From NCBI GenBank assembly GCA_030043175.1, contig JASHYD010001214.1, forward strand, positions 1 to 11,285: a DNA stretch of 11,285 nucleotides. Direction: 5' to 3'. A program made the translations under genes and the position numbers. Source of the DNA: Xanthobacteraceae bacterium. GTDB taxonomy: Bacteria > Pseudomonadota > Alphaproteobacteria > Rhizobiales > Xanthobacteraceae. A model generated the notes under the pieces. The model made no database searches, was not told the DNA's origin, and worked only from the letters and a program-made list of their open reading frames with translations. Below, one piece after another: positions 6,807 through 11,285 of the stretch (the stretch's first letter is position 1; every line of letters starts with the position of its first letter).

Positions 6807-6968
6807 TCAAAGCACGATCCCGGTCAGGAGATAGACCGCTGGCATCGCCATACAGCGCACGAGGTAGGCGAACGCAACGGGGTGGAACACCAAGCGGCCG
6901 CCCGATTGCCTGCGCGATGAGGCTGACGACTTGTTTGCCCCGGCTCCACTGCCGGCTGCTCGACGCAC
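6807..6968 (-). CDS. Possible small protein with hydrophobic C-terminus, overlapping the methyltransferase stop
   Basis: A 53-residue frame starts at GTG 6966-6968, sharing its first G with the TAG stop of the MetE-like gene (TAGTG), an arrangement that favours translational coupling. Residues 1-25 are polar (Ser, Arg, Gly). From residue 26 the sequence becomes LVFHPVAFAYLVRC, then MAMPAVYLLTGIVL, a plausible membrane segment broken by one Arg, and then TGA. It would fill most of the otherwise empty 211-base gap between the PAAR-like and methyltransferase genes. I do not recognise a family. It could also be the decayed end of a membrane protein. No ribosome binding site of its own was identified. 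Confidence 0.35.
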   Translation of the reverse strand: MRRAAGSGAGANKSSASSRRQSGGRLVFHPVAFAYLVRCMAMPAVYLLTGIVL

Positions 6969-7987
6969 TACCCAAACCGTTCCCGGGCGAGCTTCGCGCC
7001 CGCGCCAAGCGCGATCAGCTTAGCAGCCGCGATGTCCCGGCGCATCGGCGCCATGCCGCAATTGGTGCACAGGATGATGCGCTCACGAGGAACGTAATGC
7101 AGCGCTTCGCCGACCACAGCGGCGACCTCTTCGGGCGTTTCGATCGCATCGGTCGCAACATCGATGACGCCGAGCAGCACGTCCTTGCCGTCGAGGAGCT
7201 TCAAAAGTTCAATCGGCACCTTTGAATTGCGGCATTCGAGCGAGACCTGTCCGATCCGGCTTTTCGCCAACGCCGGAAAAATGCGCTCATACTGCCGCCA
7301 TGCGTCGCCAAGCGTCGTTTTCCATTGGACGTTGGCCGCAATGCCATAGCCATAGCAAATATGGACGGCGGTCGTCGAGGTGAGGCCGGCGGCGGCGCGA
7401 TGTAGCGCCTCGATGCCCCAGTCCGCTGCAGCGTCCATGTAGACGTTGAAGGCGGGCTCGTCGAACTGGATCGCGTCGATGCCGTCCACCTCAAGCGCCC
7501 GGGCTTCCTGGTTGAGCACGTCCGCGAAGGCGAACGCCATCTTGACGCGGTCGCCATAGTAACCGTCCGCAATCGTGTCGACGATCGTCATCGGGCCCGG
7601 AAGCGTGAACTTGAGTTTCTTGCGCGTGCGAGCGCGGGCGAACTGTGCTTGCGTGGCGTGCACGCGACCCTTCAGCGAGAGCGGCCCCGTGACGGTCGGC
7701 ACCATCGCCTTGTAGCGGTCATTGCGGATACCCATTTCGACGCGCCTGCTAAAATCAATGCCGTTGACGGCTTCAAGAAAGCCGTGAACAAAGTGCTGCC
7801 GCGACTGCTCACCGTCGGTGACGATGTCGATGCCCGCATCCTCCTGCAGCTTGATCGCGATGAGCGTCGCGTCGAGCTTGGCGGCCTCCAGTTCGGCCCC
7901 GGCAGCCCGCCAAGGCGCCCACAGCTTTTGAGGCTCGGCAAGCCATGCCGGCTTGGGCAGGCTACCCGCGATGGTGGTTGAGAACAT
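6968..7987 (-). CDS. MetE C-terminal-type (cobalamin-independent) methyltransferase, single barrel
   Basis: A 339-residue protein matching the catalytic C-terminal barrel of cobalamin-independent methionine synthase (the YxjG/MetE-like group), without the N-terminal barrel of the ~750-residue full-length enzyme. The four zinc ligands are all visible: His209 and Cys211 in VHICYG, Glu251 in VSLECRNS, and Cys310 in LCTNCGMAP. Other landmarks are IVTDGEQSR (55-63), FTLPGPMTIVDT (127-138) and IQFDEPAFN (173-181). The enzyme should transfer a methyl group to a thiol such as homocysteine. Short forms may use a donor other than methyltetrahydrofolate polyglutamate; this cannot be settled here. The ATG at 7987 is preceded by GAAAGGTG, a good ribosome binding site ending four bases before the start. 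The nitroreductase gene lies 259 bases upstream on the same strand. No convincing SAM or cobalamin riboswitch was seen in that gap. Confidence 0.92.
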   Translation of the reverse strand: MFSTTIAGSLPKPAWLAEPQKLWAPWRAAGAELEAAKLDATLIAIKLQEDAGIDIVTDGEQSRQHFVHGFLEAVNGIDFSRRVEMGIRNDRYKAMVPTVTGPLSLKGRVHATQAQFARARTRKKLKFTLPGPMTIVDTIADGYYGDRVKMAFAFADVLNQEARALEVDGIDAIQFDEPAFNVYMDAAADWGIEALHRAAAGLTSTTAVHICYGYGIAANVQWKTTLGDAWRQYERIFPALAKSRIGQVSLECRNSKVPIELLKLLDGKDVLLGVIDVATDAIETPEEVAAVVGEALHYVPRERIILCTNCGMAPMRRDIAAAKLIALGAGAKLARERFG

Positions 7988-8101
7988 CGATCACCTTTCG
8001 AGTTGCGCAAAAGCTTGGGACTGTTCGGACAAGATCCCGCGCAAGTCAAATCGACTAACGCGACTCGGTCGGCGTTCGTGAACACTGGGGTCTCAGGAAA
8101 T

Positions 8102-8118
8102 CAAAGGGCGACCCTTTG
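8102..8118 (-). terminator. Hairpin between nitroreductase and methyltransferase genes
   Basis: CAAAGGG (8102-8108) and CCCTTTG (8112-8118) form a perfect seven-base stem with a three-base loop. On the minus strand it is followed by ATTTCC, a weak T-stretch. It lies about 130 bases past the nitroreductase stop and 115 bases before the methyltransferase start, so it could end the first transcript or sit in the leader of the second. Confidence 0.4.
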
Positions 8119-8198
8119 CTCGCCGCGATGCGGGGGCAATGTGCGGGCGTAGCGGCCGCAAGGTCGTCCTCATGCTCGCGAAGCCGCCCGCCTCTCCC

Positions 8199-8210
8199 CC
8201 CGCTGGCGGG
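8199..8210. repeat. Short GC-rich palindrome downstream of nitroreductase
   Basis: CCCGCTGGCGGG is a near-perfect palindrome in a pyrimidine-rich CCTCTCCCC context, 36 bases past the nitroreductase stop. The context resembles the dispersed GC-rich intergenic hairpins common in rhizobial genomes. That is an impression only: a second copy is not visible in this window. Confidence 0.25.
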
Positions 8211-8246
8211 AGGTTCGGGGTCCCGCCGCACGACCATTACCTTGCG

Positions 8247-8927
8247 TCAGTCATTGGGAAATCCGGAAAAGGTCGCGAAACTGTCCAGGTCCGCGCGCGG
8301 CGAGCGCCAATTGTTGATCGGCGCCGCCGGATCGGCGTAACCGAGCGCCATGCCGCAGAACAGCATGTGTTCGTCCGCAAGGGCGAGAAAGGCCGACACG
8401 GCCTTGTGCCAATACGTCCACGCCTCGATGCCGCAGGTGTGCAGGCCCTCGCCGCGCGCGAGCAGCATGATGGTCTGCACGAACATCCCAAGGTCCGACC
8501 ACTGCGGCGGCCCCATGCTGCGATCTATCGAAACGAACAACCCGACCGGTGCTCCGAAGAATTCGAAGTTGCGGGCATACTGGCGATAACGCGCCGGGCG
8601 ATCCTCGTGCGGAATGCCGATCGCGCCATAGAGCAGTGCGCCGACGTCCCTGCGCCGGGAATAATAGGGCTCTTTAAGAGGATCCGGATAGACCTGGTAT
8701 CCGGCCCCCTCGCCGTGCGGATTGGTCGGGGCAAATGGACGGATGCAAGCCTTGAGATGCTCCAGCGGCGCGCCGGCGAGCGCATGGACCCGCCATGGCT
8801 GGAGATTGCCGCCGGACGGCGCGCGCGCAGCGCGATCGATGATGTCGCGCACCGTCGCGAGCGGCACCGGGGCCGGCAAAAACGCGCGGCAGCTGAACCG
8901 GGAGGCTACGGTCTCACGCACATGCAT
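8247..8927 (-). CDS. Nitroreductase family protein
   Basis: A 226-residue flavoprotein of the nitroreductase family, expected to bind FMN and use NAD(P)H to reduce nitro compounds, quinones or similar acceptors in the cytoplasm. The N-terminus has the SRFSCRAF phosphate-binding stretch (residues 9-16), then RAPSGGNLQPWRV (35-47), the classic FMN-contact motif. GLHTCGIEAW further on is the family's conserved C-terminal segment, and the product ends INNWRSPRADLDSFATFSGFPND. Length is normal. I chose ATG 8927 because GGAGA (8934-8938) sits seven bases upstream; an in-frame TTG at 8942 would overlap that site. A possible small ORF ends 27 bases upstream on the same strand. The natural substrate cannot be read from sequence. 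Confidence 0.93.
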   Translation of the reverse strand: MHVRETVASRFSCRAFLPAPVPLATVRDIIDRAARAPSGGNLQPWRVHALAGAPLEHLKACIRPFAPTNPHGEGAGYQVYPDPLKEPYYSRRRDVGALLYGAIGIPHEDRPARYRQYARNFEFFGAPVGLFVSIDRSMGPPQWSDLGMFVQTIMLLARGEGLHTCGIEAWTYWHKAVSAFLALADEHMLFCGMALGYADPAAPINNWRSPRADLDSFATFSGFPND

Positions 8928-8954
8928 TAGGGGTCTCCGCAAGACAGGCGGAGT

Positions 8955-9155
8955 TTAGGAGGCAAGAGGCGTCGGCGGAAAAGAGCGCACATTTGGAACT
9001 TCGACGGCAACATACGCAAAACGAGAATTTTCTGACGATAGGCTGAATAGCCCTACCATTAGATGGACCTTCTGTGGCCTGTCCGACGAGAATCCCCGCC
9101 ACTCTGAGACCGGCAAGCCCCTGGCTACCCCCGCAGCAGCAAATCCGACGAACAT
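8955..9155 (-). CDS. Possible 66-residue ORF upstream of nitroreductase, unknown function
   Basis: ATG at 9153-9155 opens a 66-residue frame (MFVGFAAAGVARGLPVSEWR at its start) ending TAA, 27 bases before the nitroreductase start. A purine-rich GAGGGG lies six bases before the ATG. It falls in the loop and right arm of a small hairpin. The amino-acid mix is plausible, but third positions are less G/C-rich than in neighbouring genes and I recognise no family. It may be a leader ORF, a small gene or chance. Confidence 0.25.
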   Translation of the reverse strand: MFVGFAAAGVARGLPVSEWRGFSSDRPQKVHLMVGLFSLSSENSRFAYVAVEVPNVRSFPPTPLAS

Positions 9156-9649
9156 AAACCGCCCCTCACGCGGTTTTCGCAAGGACCAACATCCAACGGA
9201 CGGCCACGCCGTGCCCCGACGGAGCCCGTCAAGGCGCTGGTCCAGCCGCTCCCGGACAACCAGGCTCGCGGCGGCAGCGTCCAGCGCAGCGCGGCGTTCT
9301 TTGCGATCCCGTTCTTTGCAGTCCGGACCATCGAGGAGGAGGTGCTGGATGCCAAACTCGCGGCGCGACGTCCACGATCAGGCCACCGTACTTGCCGCAA
9401 TACCGGCAACGAAACGAGGGCGTGCCACGCCGTCAGGAGCCAGCGGGCGCAACGTACCCTCCAATGTTGAGCGAGATGTCCTGCAGCACATAAGATTCGC
9501 CGCCAGGCGCGCGGCGCAGCAGGCAATTCTGTCTGGAGTCTGATATCCCAGAGCGAAAAGATCACGCACCCCCGGTCAAGACAGCCGAAAAGGCGGCAGA
9601 GCAATTCAATTTCCCCGAGAACTTCCCTGTTCGCAGGTAATCGCCCGCT
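9156..9649. other. Intergenic region with protein-like fragments but no confident gene
   Basis: About 490 bases between the LysM gene and the small ORF. No frame joins a start codon, ribosome binding site and consistent codon use. One minus frame is protein-like in two pieces, 9436-9561 (containing SYVLQDISLNIGGYVAPAGS) and 9232-9432 (containing FRCRYCGKYGGLIVDV, a CxxC pair), separated by a TGA at 9433-9435. One plus frame at 9219-9470 shows very G/C-rich third positions over its first 50 codons (VQRSAAFFAIPFFAVRTIEE) but has no start. These may be remnants of decayed genes. Confidence 0.4.
9157..9175 (-). promoter_or_regulatory. Hairpin overlapping a candidate ribosome binding site
   Basis: AACCGC and GCGGTT pair over a seven-base loop. 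On the minus strand the loop and right arm contain GAGGGGCGG directly before the ATG of the 66-residue ORF, so folding could modulate initiation. On the plus strand the hairpin is followed by only two further T residues and would make a poor terminator. Confidence 0.3.
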
Positions 9650-10795
9650 TCAGCGCGCTTTGACGGGCAGGAGGAGGACTTGGCCGGGATAGATACGATC
9701 GGGATTTCGGATCTGGCCATGATTGGCTTCGTAAATGACCGTGTATCGCGCTCCGTCGCCGTAGGCGGCCCGGCTGATCCGCCACAAACTGTCGCCCCGC
9801 GACACCACCGTAGAGGCGTCCTTCGCGGCTGCAGCAGGCGGGCCGGCGTTTGGCGGAGATGTTGCGCCGGGCGACCCAGCGCTCGGCGCAACGGCCGCGA
9901 CGGCCGCGACGGCGTCCTGCGACGGGTTGAACGGAACCTCCGCGCGCGAGCGAATTGCGCCAGAGCCCTGCTCCACCTCATCCAGCCTGACCCGGTAGCC
10001 ACCCTTGCTGCTTTCCCCGGGCGGGAAGGAGCCCCCGATACCCCCGTCAACCGTAAACGCAAATCGCCCATTCGCGGCGGCGGTCGTCGAAGCCAGATAG
10101 CCGTCGTTGACATAAAGCCTGACGGCCGCGAGCGGCGACGAGCGGCCGCTGACATAGAGCTTGCCGCCAGACTCGGCTTCGACCGTCTCCACCACGACCG
10201 ACCCGCCGGCAGGGTCTGGCGCTGCCGGTTTCGACAGCACGACGCTTGGCTTGTCCGGCGTCATCAAGGCCACCACCGGCTGCTCTTTGCGGTTCTTGTC
10301 GACCGCGACCACGAGACTCTGCCTGGACATTGCCAGGCGGCCGTCGGGCCGTCTCGATCGCAACGTCAATTCGGAATCGCCGGGAGGAAGAGGAGCGGGC
10401 ACCATGGCGAATTGGCCGGACGCATCCGCCACCACCCGACCGTGGACCTCGCCATTGCGTAACAATTCCACGCTTGCGCCGGGCGCGGCTCGGCCGGCGA
10501 TGACGGCGTCCCCTGACGGCTCGACACGCGCCACATCAAATGCCGGCCTGACCTCTTCCGCCAAACCCGTCGGCCCCGCGGCCGCAGGCACATTTTTGGG
10601 TACGGCTTGGACGGTCGCACGCGAATCCTGATCCGGATCTCCGGAAGGTGACGGCAAAATCGCCGGTGAAATCCGGACCGCGTCGAGCCCAACCGGCTCC
10701 TGCCGAAGCACCTTATTAATTGAAAGCACCGCCCCGGCCGTCGCGAGAAGGGCCAGCGACCACACCACTATTCGGGTTGTCGATGTTCGAGCCAT
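9650..10795 (-). CDS. Membrane-anchored LysM-domain protein with beta-rich repeats
   Basis: A 381-residue protein. Residues 9-25 form an uncleaved signal anchor (VVWSLALLATAGAVLSI). A Pro/Ala-rich linker follows. Residues 88-165 (VARVEPSGDAVIAGRAAPG ... LVVAV) resemble a bacterial Ig-like or carboxypeptidase-regulatory-like beta domain, and 198-285 (VETVEAES-GGKLYVSGRSSP...) look like a second related domain. A second Ala/Pro linker (295-327) leads to a C-terminal LysM domain, 328-380: STVVSRGDSLWRISRAAYGD, then YEANHGQIRNPDRIYPGQVL. LysM binds N-acetylglucosamine polymers, so this protein probably tethers the inner membrane to peptidoglycan. ATG 10795 is chosen for its AAGGA three bases upstream and for putting the signal anchor at the N-terminus; a GTG at 10918 would add 41 unlikely residues. 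No enzymatic domain is seen. Confidence 0.9.
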   Translation of the reverse strand: MARTSTTRIVVWSLALLATAGAVLSINKVLRQEPVGLDAVRISPAILPSPSGDPDQDSRATVQAVPKNVPAAAGPTGLAEEVRPAFDVARVEPSGDAVIAGRAAPGASVELLRNGEVHGRVVADASGQFAMVPAPLPPGDSELTLRSRRPDGRLAMSRQSLVVAVDKNRKEQPVVALMTPDKPSVVLSKPAAPDPAGGSVVVETVEAESGGKLYVSGRSSPLAAVRLYVNDGYLASTTAAANGRFAFTVDGGIGGSFPPGESSKGGYRVRLDEVEQGSGAIRSRAEVPFNPSQDAVAAVAAVAPSAGSPGATSPPNAGPPAAAAKDASTVVSRGDSLWRISRAAYGDGARYTVIYEANHGQIRNPDRIYPGQVLLLPVKAR

Positions 10796-11285
10796 TTGTC
10801 CTTGACCGCAGATTTGCGTGGTGAGCGTCTTCGCGGCGGGCTTCGCTGGGAGCGAATGCCGCGCCGATTGGTCCCGGTCAGCAAGCCAATACTCGATGCA
10901 GGCTATTAAGCCCTGCACAACAACCTGGCCCCCTTTGTGGTTTTTCGTGTGGCGTTATCGTGAAAATTTCGGCCGATGTGAGGCATGCGCCGCCGCTTCA
11001 CGAGCGTCAGATCAGCGCTGTCAGGGTCTCGCTCGCCCCGCGGCCACGAACGCCAAGGTCAATTAAGTTAAGCCGCGGGGTGCCCCGCCGCGCCATGCTC
11101 CCTCTCTCCGTTCGCGGATAGCAAGCACGACCTCGCCACGCGGGGCCATCAGAGGCCTTCTCACCGCGAATCCGCGCAACGAGCGCAAATTCCGACCTTC
11201 TGCGCAAGCGGGGAAAAAAGAGCGAGCTGCCCACATGCGTTTGCTCCGCCGGGGGAGGGGCGGTGTTCGGCGGGTCACCCTTTAG
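10796..11285. other. Upstream region of the LysM gene, no confident gene
   Basis: This 490-base stretch should hold the promoter of the leftward LysM gene. A six-base inverted repeat, TGCAGG (10897-10902) with CCTGCA (10912-10917), lies about 100 bases before its start codon and could be a regulator site or leader hairpin. A GC-rich palindrome GCGGGG-TG-CCCCGC lies at 11075-11088. Two minus-strand frames of 71 and 75 codons overlap each other at the right edge; neither has convincing protein character or a well-spaced ribosome binding site. Confidence 0.4.

Noticed and set aside
7988..8246. SAM or cobalamin riboswitch before the MetE-like gene
   Set aside because: Only a simple hairpin was found; no conserved riboswitch core such as a B12 box could be recognised by eye.
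8139..8930. A 263-codon plus-strand frame across the nitroreductase
   Set aside because: Antisense shadow; the minus strand gives an unmistakable nitroreductase with a good ribosome binding site.
9125..9604. A 159-codon minus-strand frame in the gap
   Set aside because: Trp/Arg/Leu-rich composition without motif; other frames over the same bases look more protein-like, so it is probably chance.
11007..11278. Two overlapping minus-strand frames at the right edge
   Set aside because: They occupy the same bases in different frames, are Arg/Gly-rich, lack a well-placed ribosome binding site and show no family motif.

Overview
The window looks like a chromosomal segment of an alphaproteobacterium, most likely a Bradyrhizobium-type member of the Hyphomicrobiales. 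This is inferred from the high GC content with strong G/C preference at third codon positions, the gene types (several exported proteins, a NepR-like small protein) and the long antisense open frames typical of such genomes. No rRNA, tRNA, CRISPR array, insertion sequence or phage gene was seen.

Layout. (1) Positions 2-2728, plus strand: the 3' part of an amidohydrolase family 3 (YtcJ-type) metal hydrolase, cut by the window edge, then an MmgE/PrpD-family protein with a twin-arginine signal; probably one catabolic operon. (2) 2798-4030, minus strand: an exported D-alanyl-D-alanine carboxypeptidase (peptidase S11) with a long basic, Pro/Ala-rich tail, convergent with the MmgE/PrpD gene. (3) 4361-6756, plus strand: a 69-residue protein whose C-terminal half resembles NepR anti-sigma factors, then an exported caspase-fold protease and, close behind it, a secreted PAAR-like protein made of three repeats with an exact 27-residue period. 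(4) 6807-8927, minus strand: a nitroreductase, a stand-alone MetE C-terminal-type methyltransferase with all four zinc ligands, and a possible 53-residue hydrophobic-tailed protein whose GTG start overlaps the methyltransferase stop codon. A possible 66-residue ORF sits just upstream of the nitroreductase. (5) 9156-9649: no confident gene, but fragments of protein-like reading frame. (6) 9650-10795, minus strand: a membrane-anchored LysM protein with two beta-rich repeat regions. (7) 10796-11285: its upstream region, with no confident gene.

Functional themes. Three proteins act in or on the cell envelope (carboxypeptidase, LysM protein, exported caspase-like protein). The most unusual item is the caspase/PAAR-like pair: both are predicted to be exported, they lie 36-75 bases apart on one strand, and no type VI secretion gene is visible nearby. 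The orphan NepR-like ORF just upstream is the second point worth testing. All family assignments come from reading motifs by eye; no database search was run.
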